Positions 25,745 to 36,700 of a DNA stretch of 64,000 nt are shown piece after piece; position 1 is the first letter of the stretch; each line of letters opens with the position of its first letter. The DNA lies in NCBI GenBank assembly GCA_038501625.1, contig JAZAYU010000019.1, positions 4,778,324 to 4,842,323 on the forward strand. Direction: 5' to 3'. Below the pieces are notes generated by a model. The model was given only the letters and a program-made list of their open reading frames with translations, did not search any database and had not been told where the DNA came from. Made by a program: the position numbers and the translations under genes. The DNA is from Corbicula japonica. Lineage: Eukaryota > Mollusca > Bivalvia > Venerida > Cyrenidae.

Positions 25745-25825
25745 TTAAATAGGGATAGTAAAATAGAGCAAAACTGCAAAATGGGACATCCGAATAGTGG
25801 TCTTATTAGAAAGGTGGTCTTAATT

Positions 25826-26076
25826 GGGGCACGTCACGGGAAAAGGTACCTTCGGTCATTTTTAGTGATATTTTAGTTTTTACTAAATTTAGAAAGAACT
25901 TACAAATATAAATCAATTTCTTATTACTAAAATGTGATTTTATTACACGTTTTGACAATAAAACGTTATTTTTACCGCGAAATACATAATAAATAATGTC
26001 GTCTGCTCAAATTTATGACGTCATTTCAAAGATTGAAGTCAACTGTCCGAAGGTACCTTTTCCCGTGACGCGCCCC
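25826..26076. mobile_element. GGGGCACGTCACGGG palindromic MITE
   Basis: Inverted ends ggggcacgtcacgggaaaag and ggggcgcgtcacgggaaaag. Flanked by AATT on both sides (25822-25825, 26077-26080). 251 bp, against 252 bp for the copy at 12035 in the opposite internal orientation. Confidence 0.85.
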
Positions 26077-26197
26077 AATTATTTGGTGGTCTAATTGAGG
26101 GCTTTCCTGTATATTAAAACCCCTCATAAAGATATCCCAAAAATATGACCACCCTTATAATTAGACAGTTTTGCACTTTTTTCTACTCCAGAATTAA

Positions 26198-26412
26198 CCC
26201 TTTCCTCCATTCTTACACTTTATTTTGTGAGCAAACAGTGTTGATTTAGATCAGCCGGCACATCCATGCCATCTGATCAGGATCTACGCTGTTTTTGGAT
26301 CCTTAGGTTATTTCTGACCAAAATGCGACCAGTGCAGATCCTGATCAGATTGCACGATCTGGATAAACACTGGTCGCACATGCGTAAAAATGCGTTTATA
26401 TGGAGGAAAGGG
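26198..26412. mobile_element. TTAA MITE, slightly shortened
   Basis: Left TTAA (26194-26197) then ccctttcctccat; right tggaggaaaggg followed by TTTC, so the right target copy has changed. Confidence 0.8.
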
Positions 26413-26754
26413 TTTCGACCATCCCTTTGTAGGGACCACATTTGTCAAGTCCGAGAGGTGATCCTAATAGAGGTGTTTGACTGAATACCTTTATTTGGCG
26501 GGAAAACTGTAGATTATACTGTTTGCTTTTTAAAATTTATTTGGTTATATTTACATTCCTATTGATTTCTTCGTTTAAAATAATTCGGTTCATTTTGCAT
26601 GAACCGCATGACCCGTAATGACGTCAGTAACGTCATGGCTGTTACTATTGAAAACTCCCACGTATTACTCCCCCTTTTCACTTAATACTAATATTTGAAA
26701 GCGTTCGACTTAAGTTTATTTAAAGAAAAAAATGAATAAAATGTAAATATAAGT

Positions 26755-26903
26755 AATGATTCTTATTTTGGTGCGGTTCATGCAGATTGGACGTGCACGC
26801 GAGAGCTGGCAAATTTACCATAAAGCTCTAGCGCGCTTTATGGATTTGCCAGCTCTCGCGTGCACGTCCAATCTGCATGAACCACACCAAAATAAGAATC
26901 ATT
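26755..26903. repeat. 149-bp near-perfect palindrome A
   Basis: Arms of ~66 bp (aatgattcttattttggtg, cggttcatgcagattggacg, tgcacgcgagagctggcaaa) face their inverse with almost no loop; only a few mismatches. Confidence 0.9.
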
Positions 26904-27089
26904 CCTTAAATTCCTGAACAAAAAGGGAACAGTGTAAATCCTAATCAGACAGCATGAATGTGCAGCTGATCTGGATCTACACTGGTCTCACATGCGATAA
27001 AATGTGTACACTAAAACCCTGCTATTAAGACCACTGTTGGACTGTGAAAGTGATCTTAATAGTGGGATGGTCTTTATTTAGAGAATAAT

Positions 27090-27213
27090 ATGGGTGGTCG
27101 GGGGCGGATGTTGATAATTGCCCCGCTAAAGAGATAAAATGCCCGAGGGCTTTAGCCCGAGGGCATTTTATCTCTAGCGGGGCAATTATCAACATCCGCC
27201 CCCGACCACCCAT
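27090..27213. repeat. 124-bp near-perfect palindrome B
   Basis: Arms of ~60 bp (atgggtggtcgggggcggat, gttgataattgccccgct) with centre gcccgagggctttagcccga. The only clear arm difference is ctaaagagat against ctagagat. Confidence 0.9.
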
Positions 27214-27443
27214 GAATTGTTCTGTATAATACATATGTCAGTTTTTTTACTGTCAATAAACAGTCTAGCTTCTTCCTCGGTTAAATGATTGTTTTCTTGG
27301 GCCCTCTTAGCAATAATTCCATCTAAATCTAGAATTTTATCTGCGAGCGACTCCAGCGTACGCTCATCCGTGGCCATTTTGCTGTCGGGAATGCCGCTAA
27401 TGACGTAATGCAAAACCAAGCATTGCATGTGCGTTTTTTCCAA
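27189..27443 (-). CDS. Unrecognised small ORF inside a TIR element
   Basis: 84 codons. An internal start in good context (aaaATGGcc) gives MATDERTLESLADKILDLDG then IIAKRAQENNHLTEEEARLF, an acidic-amphipathic, non-repetitive sequence unlike the low-complexity ORFs nearby. The last residues run into palindrome B. I recognise no domain. It may be a captured exon, a transposase remnant or chance. Confidence 0.25.
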   Translation of the reverse strand: MEKTHMQCLVLHYVISGIPDSKMATDERTLESLADKILDLDGIIAKRAQENNHLTEEEARLFIDSKKTDICIIQNNSWVVGGGC

Positions 27444-27673
27444 GGGCTTTTATCGCATAATTGCCCCGTGGCCAAGTAATAATATTTTTTCAACGTTAAT
27501 TTGTTACTATATATAGTAACATATGTATTATATAGGGGTAAAAATAGTGTAAAATTGTAAAATGGGACATTATAACAGTCGTTTCATTAGCGAGGTGGTC
27601 TTAATGAGGGGTTTTACTGTATATATGGAAAGGGTTAATCAGGAGAAATCATAAATCGGTACCAGTGGTTGCT

Positions 27674-27790
27674 TTATCGGACCGCCTGTGCCATATGTAA
27701 CGGGTTCAGCATCAGTTCGAACGCTGCCCCTTTCAGGTTAGCGCCGCGGAGGTTTGCCTCTTGTAGATCACACCCTGATAGGTCACAGTT
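27674..27790 (-). CDS. KCTD9: KCTD9 exon 12 (residues 365-402 and stop)
   Basis: Encodes [20 protein letters not shown] followed by [18 protein letters not shown] and TAA; human ends MLTPLHMSQSVR. Acceptor CTATTTTCAG. Within about 40 bp downstream lies a MITE (26928-27642) holding another transposon, so the 3' UTR is probably transposon-derived; no polyadenylation signal is assigned. Confidence 0.96.
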   Translation of the reverse strand, partial: NCDLSGCDLQEANLRGANLKGAAFELMLNPLHMAQAVR

Positions 27791-30700
27791 CTGAAAATAG
27801 ATCCAGATCATATATAGGGCACCACACAGGAAAATGTGCCTTGGGTATTATTTTGACAAATTATTCGTTAAGAGATCTGAAAAACCTTACAATTATCTTA
27901 TTTTTCTCTCATAACTAAATAAAGGTTTTATTACACATATTTGACATCATAATGGTATTTTTACTCCAAAATGCATAATAACCAATACTTTCTGCTCAAC
28001 ATAATGACGGATTTCAAGACTTGACCTTCTGACGTCAATTGACATTTGAAGGTACCAATTTCATGTGATGCCCCCTTGTTATGAGTTAACAATGTCTTAT
28101 ATTCCAGAGTACTTTTTTTAACCCTTTCCTCCGTATATACACATTTTTAAGCATGTGCGACTGGTGTAGATCCAGATCAGCCAGCACATCCATGCTGTCT
28201 GATCAGGATCTGCACTGGTCGCATTTTGGTCAGAAATAACCTAACAAATCAAAAAGGGAACAGTTTAGATCCTGATCAGATGGCATGGATGTACCAGCTG
28301 ATCTGGATCTTAACTGTTCCCCCATGCAAAGAAAAGGTGTACTTATGGAGGAAAAGGTAAACAATGTCTTATATCCAGAGTATTTTTTTAAAGCTGTAAA
28401 TCAACAGTTGTAGTGCTGCATAGGATATGATGTTGGGTGAAAATGAAATGTATCACATTATTAAAGAAACACGTTTGACATATTTATGGCATGTACCGGA
28501 TTGACTGACCGATTTTAAAATAGGGAAAGTTAATTGCGGACAAAAAACATAGGTTAATAAAGAACCATAGTTCTTGACTCCGTAGATACACACTTATCAT
28601 TCAGCCTCAGTTTCCATACTTATAAGGAATCTTTTAGTCACTCACGACATCAATTAACAGGGTGGGATACATCTTCACTGTTCTCCCTCGCAATTAACCT
28701 GTATCTACAGAGTCAAGGACTAACAGACTTTCTGAAAATTTAACCCTTTCCTCCATAGATTCACCTTTATTGCGAGGGCAAACAGTTTATATCCAGAATA
28801 GCCAGCCGGCACATCTGTGCCGCCTGATCAGGATCTAAACTGTTCACTTTTTTATTCATTAGGTTATTTCTGACCAAAATGCTACCAGTGGAGATCCTCA
28901 TCAGACGGCATGGATGAGCTAGCTGATCTGGATCTACACTGGTCGCACATGCGAAAACAGTGTAAATATGGAGTAAAGGGCTAAATTGCTTCCCACAATG
29001 GGAGTTTGAGCAACCAAACTGGACCCCGTTTGGATTCACTATTAATTCCTAATGTAATGTGACTTTCAGCTCCATGAGTCATTTTAGCATACACAACAGC
29101 CATATTCTTGTGGCAGATTTGGGTCTCGGAAAGAGTAGCCTCTAACAAGATTAGAACCTCGGACCTCATGCTTACCGTTCAGACGCTTTACCAATTGAGC
29201 TACCGAGGCCGCTGGTACTAAATCCACTCTATTTCCTTCCAACTTATACGAGACATCTCCAACTTACTTGGGAATGTCCGCAAGTTTCTGCCTAGGTTCG
29301 AGTCTAATACCTCAGCCACATGCTTCCCCTAAAAGAGCTCCAAGGGTTATCTTCCTGCCGACAACACCAATGTGGCAGGTTCGGGTCTTGGAAAGAGAAG
29401 TCTCGACAAGGATTTGAAACTCGGACCTCTGGCTCACTGTCTCAACACTATACCAACTGAGCTCCCGAGGCCGCTGGTATGAAATATACTACCCGGTACA
29501 TTCTTTTATCAGAATACTCTTCACTCCATGGGATATGGGTAATATCCATTGGGTAAATGGTAATGATCCGAATTAGCCAGAATCTGTGCCAGACGTGCCA
29601 GTTGATCTGGATCTACACTCTTTCCATTGAGATTTTTTAGGTTATTTCTGACCATGATGCAACCAGGGTAAATTCAGATCAGACAGCACAGATGTACCAG
29701 CTGATCTGGACTTACACTGTTTTGTTTTAGATTCATTAGGTTATTTCTGACCATGATGCAACCAGTGTAAATTCAGAGTGAACAGCACAGATGTGCCAGC
29801 TGATCTGGATCTACACTGTTTTGTTTTAGATTCATTAGGTTATTTCTGACCATAATGCAACCAGTGTAAATTCAGAGTAAACAGCACAGATGTGCCAGCT
29901 GATCTGGATCTACACTGTTTTCTTTTAGATTCATTAGGTTATTTCTGACCATGATGCAACCAGGGTAAATTCAGATCAGACAGCACAGATGTGCCAGCTG
30001 ATCTGGACTTACACTGTTTTGTTTTAGATTCATTAGGTTATTTCTGACCATGATGCAACCAGGGTAAATTCAGAGTGAACAGCACAGATGTGCCAGCTGA
30101 TCTGGATCTACACTGTTTTGTTTTAGATTCATTAGGTTATTTCTGACCATGATGCAACCAGGGTAAATTCAGATCAGACAGCACAGATGTGCCAGCTGAT
30201 CTGGACTTACACTGTTTTGTTTTAGATTCATTAGGTTATTTCTGACCATGATGCAACCAGGGTTAATTCAGATCAGACAGCACAGATGTGCCAGCTGATC
30301 TGGACTTACACTGTTTTGTTTTAGATTCATTAGGTTATTTCTGACCATGATGCAACCAGGGTAAATTCAGATCAGACAGCACAGATGTGCCAGCTGATGT
30401 GAACCATAATGCAACCAGGGTAAATTCAGATCAGACAGCACAGATGTGCCAGCTGATCTGGATCTACACTGTTTGCACATGTGATTAAAGGCATATATAC
30501 TGTAAAACTGGATTTATTCGCATTAGTTTTATTTTCGCTAATATTCACGAATCACTTGCCTCATGAATTCAAAAATAATGCGAGTATATGGTGAGTTTTG
30601 ATATACTGTATAGCGCTTTATATTGGCGGTGTCAAATATTGGCGTTTTTTGAAGTGTTTTATATTGGCGGGGTTAAATATTGGCGGTGACGACCAAGACC

Positions 30701-33700
30701 GCCAAAATAAAACCCTTGAAATAAAATGGCGGGTCTAAAATTGCCGGGGTAAAATATTGGCGGTGACGACCCAGATCGCCAAAATAAAACCCTTGATGAA
30801 AAAATGGCGGGTCTAAAATTGCCGTTAACACCGATCGTAAAACCCTTGAAGAAAAAAAAATAGTTAAAAATATTCTAATTTCATAATATTTAATGTAAAT
30901 AATTGAGGCCTGATACGGATATTTCACTTTTTTGATATTGCGTAAGTAATTTCTTGTCCCAGTGTTAAACATTTACATAATACCAATGCTGGAAAACCTG
31001 TTAAGAATCAATCGTTTAGGCCTTATTCTCAAATGAGATGTTCAACGGTTTTATGTCGCGAATGTTACGTGAGCGATGTTTAACTACACAATAGTATTAT
31101 AGGAGTACCTGTAAAAAGTAAACGTATGTTTTTAAAGTAAGGGATTTGCTTTGAGAATCTACTAAGTTCCCTTGTGATAAACTGGGATCAAACTGGTGTA
31201 AATATGGTCCCGTGCGGAAATTGGACAATGGAAGAGAAAGGTAAACGTCGCTGTTATTCTATTGTTAAATTTTAAGTGTGAAAACATTATCGCAGCTAGC
31301 TACCTAATACAGTTCTCGATTGCTTTGTTTGATATTCTAATTATATTTCTTTCGTTGACGCATTATAATTTTACCTACTTGTTCAATTTAATATTATAAT
31401 TTCTTTTTAATTTAATTTATTTTAAAGCGGGTTTCTATGAGATATTGAAAAACTCGCTTTAATGTACTACATGTATAAAAGATATAACTTTATGAGGCTT
31501 TTTTCAAGTTCAAAACAAGTACGGAAAAAAGGAATAGACGATAAGCGACAGATAATACTCCTGGCTATTTCTAAGTCCGGGAGTGTTCTCCCACCCCAAG
31601 TTCTTTACGCCGGTGTCACCGACCAATGCCATGAAAAGTTCGCATTTTGTGAATACTAGTAATGTATTTCCTGTCTTAACTTGAATATTTCATTTTCTTT
31701 TGTAAAAGGAATAAAGTAAAATATATAACACATTCATGTACCATTGCTTCGTGTTGTTTTAGTTTTTATTCAGTTTTCAAAGAATATACATAATTTAGAA
31801 ACATGCAACGATCTTTCTCCATCAAGGGAGAAAACTGCGACAATATATGCACTAGTGTATCATAGTTATCTACCTTCTGGATATCAAATTGGCGGTGTTT
31901 TAAATTGACGGGGATTTTTATTGGCGGTGTTTAATATTGGCGCAACTGACCCTGACCGCCAATATCGCCAATATTAAACCCCCGCCAATATTAGTTCTTA
32001 TACAGTATCTGATTATCATTATCCGAAAAGAGGCAACTTAAAATAAAACTGTTAATCACTTCAAACACCACATATAATTCCTTTTGGGCCATCATTCATT
32101 TATTTGATTTAATTATTTAAATAAATTTGGCAAATAATATAAATGGTTATTTCCTTAAACTATGTTAAGTTTTGAGTAATTTATTCTGATACAGGAAACA
32201 ATATAACAATATAGCTATTGTCAGCGATGTTTGTTATATTTCACACCTAAACAATAGGCAGCTTGCCTAACAATATTTTGTTTATTGATAATTAATTGCT
32301 TTTTATCTTCGTAAGTGCTGTTCCAGGAAAAAAGGAGTGGGGGGGGGGGGGGGGGTGGAACGGAACTTAAAAATGGGGGTACCACCAACACAATTATATT
32401 TATTTTCAAACCCCAACCAATAGAATTGTAATATGTCAAAGACCCACCACCACCGCATTTTTATTAAATTTATACAATTAGAAACACAAATTGTAGATTT
32501 CAGGAGACAAGTTTTTTGTAAACTTGCATGAATTTGTTGATCTAATATTACAAAGATGATTTTACCATGCAATTTCAATGTAATTTTTTCCATGTTAATA
32601 TCATTTCGTTTGAAATTGTTTCATTTTGATATAATTCGTAAACTGTCCTAACTGCTCATGTTTGAGAAGGAATAAAGAAAACTTGAAGTGATGAATCAAA
32701 TATCATTCCTATTCGTTGCACATGTTTCAGATCATCGAGTCCTCACATGGGCAGCCAGTCATAGGCTGCCAGAATGTAGGCCAGACTGCTCACCAAGGCC
32801 TGTATTATGTGAACAGATCAAAGACTGATTGTACAAATTTGTATTCATATCTGTTAATGTACTCCTTATTATTCGTGTCGCTCTATTCTTGGATACGTTA
32901 ATGAATCCTGATTACTTAAAACATTGTTTTATTCTTTCTGCAAATATAATGATTTGAATCAATCGGAGAGCCACATACATTTTTTAGACAAACACTAGTT
33001 ACAATTAAAATGTGGGCAGAAACTTTACTAAGTAAGTCATTAAACCATATGTAGCTTTCTTAAGCTACAACTTGTCATTTTAAATTAGTACTGTACTGTC
33101 CGTGTTTCTTAAAAAATACACTTGGTACTTTACCAGTATCAAATTATAAATAAATATATTATTATCAATGACATTGTGAAATTTCATTTAATAATTTCAG
33201 GAACTATTGCATTGACTGTTCCTATTTGCAGGTATATATTATTCCCCAGTATATACTACATAGTATTACAGGTTTAGATACGAGTCACTTAGATTTTGTG
33301 TATTATTCGGATTTCTTAAAAGTATAAAGATTGAACTTAACCAGTACTTGTATATGATCATACACATCAATATTGTGAGATTTCATAAAGATATTTTAAA
33401 CAAGAAATCAGTAGAACCAGTGGATTTGACGTTCCAATAGGCTTCCGCGAACAGGAGCCTGACCAATATCAGAATTTTAGACATGCCACACTTGTCAGCA
33501 TAAACATCGCTTAGTAACGGATTCATTACCAAATCAGTGATAAATTTATTAACATATTGTAATATTTAGCTTTATACTTACATTTGAATGTTTCAACAAG
33601 GGTATTTAAATTATTTGTGGCCAAAAACTTGGACACATGTTCGATGTCCATGGATCTCGCCATTTTACGCCATTGTCGATATAACATAACGTCGTTAAAT

Positions 33701-36700
33701 AACAGCGTACCAAGTTTTCAGTTTTCGTACGCTTACCAGCTGTGACAAGCGGATGATTAATGTTAGGTTTTATAGACAAGACAAATTAGTTATTATTGAC
33801 CACTTTAACACCCCCCCCCCCAACACATTTAGAATGTTTTTATTAACCACAAGCAACACAATTAAAATTGTTAAAATACCCCCAAACAACACATTTGCTT
33901 CCATGAATCACCCCCCACCCATCAAATTTTAATTAATTTCAGTTCCACCCCCAACTCCTTTTTTTATTTGAACAGCCCTAAGGTATTTATCTGTACCGTT
34001 TGCATGTGTTTAACGATGAAATCGTGATCATGGTTATAAATTAAACTTTCATATTTTTGGTTTCGAGTCTGGCGACGTCGCGAAGTTACAAATACGGGAA
34101 TAGATAAAATTGCAGATTTTTGACGAAAATAGCGAAATTTTGACCTTGCGAAATTAATGCTTTTTACAGTATGGAGTAAGGAAGTTTAAAGTTCATTCCA
34201 ATACCAATACCAATTCAGGAAACTATCATAGTATCTTATAATTCTGTGCCGGTTTAAAATTCATGTGCATCACACTAGGTTTTTACTTTGGTACCCAAAC
34301 ATGCATTAAGTTGCGAATGAGAACGTTCAGAAAATGGGTTCAAGTTTGGTATAATATGACATCATGAAGTAACGTTACAAATAACCGTTTTAACGCCATT
34401 TAATGCAAGTTTTCTGTGTAATTAATGCATATTGTGCACTAAAAGCAAAAAATAAAAAGAAAATAAGTTTTTACCTGTGAAAGATAGAAAAACACTTGTG
34501 AACTCTGGAATTATATATATTCACTCGTTGCTTTGCCACTTGTGAAAATACGAATTCCGGAGCTCACTCGGTTAAATATATTTCTATCTTACACTAGTAA
34601 AAACAAATATCCTCTATATTATTTCCACCTGCCAACTAACCCTACCTCTAGATCTGCCCCAGCCAAGACAGCCCCTCTTAGATCACAGTTCTGCAGGTTG
34701 GCGTTCTTCAAGTTGGCCACCCTAAGGTTCACACCAGCCATGTGACTACCCTCCAGGTTCACACTTTTCATAAGAGCACCTAAAACACACAAAAAATGTC
34801 ACTGTGTGTTGCTTGCAATACAATCAATAGTCCACTAATAGTTATAAGCTAAATTGAGTTACCATATAGCAAGTTATTTCTGCGGGTGCGATATTTATGT
34901 GTTTCTGTGGTCTTTGGATGAAATCGCAGAAATAAATCCAGCAGAAAAAAAAAAGCTAGCAAAAATTAAAATTGCAAAATATTATCTCATTTTCTGAGAT
35001 AACTCATTTCAAAATACAGACTGGTAAAAAAAATTACGACCAATTACCGTTAATCATTATGGTATATGCATAGTATAAACGCGACATTTGCTCAAACATT
35101 GCTCAAACATTCAATTCAATCGAAGAGTTGTTTCAGAGTTGTTATTCATTGATTAATAATATCTTAGTATTTTTTTATGAAATTAATCGAGTAACAGTTT
35201 TTGACCCATGAATAAAAATATTGAATTATATACAGTTTGAACTAAGTGTTGAAAATCGTACTATTCTAACGACACCTTACCGAATATGAACCGCAGAAAT
35301 TTATCCTTGAAGGGAACCGAAAACGCAGAAATAAAAAACGCAGAAATTTTTGCATCCGTTTTTGTGGGCAAAATGCAGAAATTTATGGCCGCAGAAATAA
35401 CCCGCTATAGGGTAACCTTTTTTAACCCTTTACTTTAACCCTTGACTTCATAGGACATAGCTGTTGTACATAGCAATCAATGTTGATTCAGATCAGCCAT
35501 CACATCCATGACATCTGATGAGAGTCTACACTGTTTGTATTTGTATTCATTAGGTTACCGTCATTGTTTGAATAAAAGCCGCACTTTTTCCCCAGAATTC
35601 GGAAGTAAAAAGTTGGGGGTGCGGCTAATACACAGGTTTGACTGCTTATACATTGTGTTAAGCCATTTTCATCTGTTCTATCACATTTGGGGCAGTGCGG
35701 CTTATACATGAGTGCGGCTTATATTCGAACAATGACGGTATTTCTGACCAATAAGCCAACAGTGCAAGTACTGATGTGTGCTAAACTGTAAGAAGGAAAA
35801 CTGAATTAGTGATCTTATTATACTCCATGTGCATCCAGTGTAGATTAGCCTATCTATGCAAGCTGATCAGGTTCTACAATAGCAGTTCTATGTAGGAAAT
35901 AATTTAACCCTTTCCTGTACAGCTACACCTTTATTGCTAGGGCGAACAGTTTACATCCAGATCAGCTGGCACATCCGTGCCGTCTGATCAGGATCTAAAC
36001 TGTTTGCTTTTTGATTCATTAGGTTATTTCTGACCAAAATGTGACCAGTGCAGATCCTGATCAGACGGCTTGGATGTGCCGGCTGATCTGGATCTACACT
36101 GGTCGCACATGCGTAAAAATGCGTATATATCCAGGAAAGGGATAATTAATTAATCTAAAAGTAATTAGTGTAGAACAGGCTGATCAGGATCTATCCCCAC
36201 AGCGTACAAGTCATATCCCACATCTAAGCTGTTAAGGCAGATCCAAATGTACTGTGGTATCATTTAATTTCATGGGGACTTATTTTCACGCATATAGCAC
36301 AATTGGCATATTCTACGCAGATGTAAATTCGCGCAATAGTATTGCTTCTACAGGACATTATATTAGGTTGTTAATTTTAACTTGGGTTTGATTTTGCACA
36401 CATCCCATAGCGCGAAATACGCTAAAATTAAACCAAAACAAAATATTATGATATCACAGTATATGCCAATCTCACAAAAGTCAGATCTAACATTATGTTA
36501 GATCTGATAATGACCCACAAATGCTATATGAGTAAGAGTGGTTTTCCCCATTTTTTTTTTTGAAAGCATGTTTTATAAAGATTTTGCAAAATATTGTGAA
36601 GATACTCCTCTGGGCTTCACCAATTTTTAACAACCCAACTGTTTTCCATACCCAAATGAAAACCATCAAATATCGATATCAATCCTTAAATGAAAATGGA

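Larger units (their letters stand above)
24650..26109. mobile_element. TA-flanked TIR element (CAGTGAAACCCC type), host to two others
   Basis: Left cagtgaaaccccgctattaa, right (inverted) caggaaagccctcaattaga, each bordered by TA. Inside are the long-TIR element 24722-25744 and the MITE 25826-26076. The left flank (ttaacccttttctacatata) is a piece of the TTAA MITE. Confidence 0.65.
27009..27619. mobile_element. TA-flanked TIR element (CACTAAAACCCTGC type)
   Basis: Left cactaaaaccctgctattaa and (inverted) right cagtaaaacccctcattaag, each bordered by TA. Related to 24650-26109. Encloses palindrome B and an 84-codon open frame (27443-27189, minus). Confidence 0.65.
26928..27642. mobile_element. 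TTAA MITE half interrupted by a TA element
   Basis: The second half of the MITE (gggaacagtgtaaatcctaa to gcgataaaatgtgta) rejoins tatatggaaagggttaa at 27620-27642. The insertion 27009-27619 sits between. The MITE edge is ~30 bp from the KCTD9 stop codon. Confidence 0.7.

Noticed and set aside
28767..29039. 90-codon ORF with [21 protein letters not shown]
   Set aside because: The same peptide recurs at 51765, 49638, 47032 and 17189 because all lie in the TTAA MITE; it is not a conserved host gene.
29140..29475. Two tRNA genes on the minus strand
   Set aside because: A and B boxes are present, but D, anticodon and acceptor stems do not pair properly and flanks are shared between copies; better explained as tRNA-derived SINEs.
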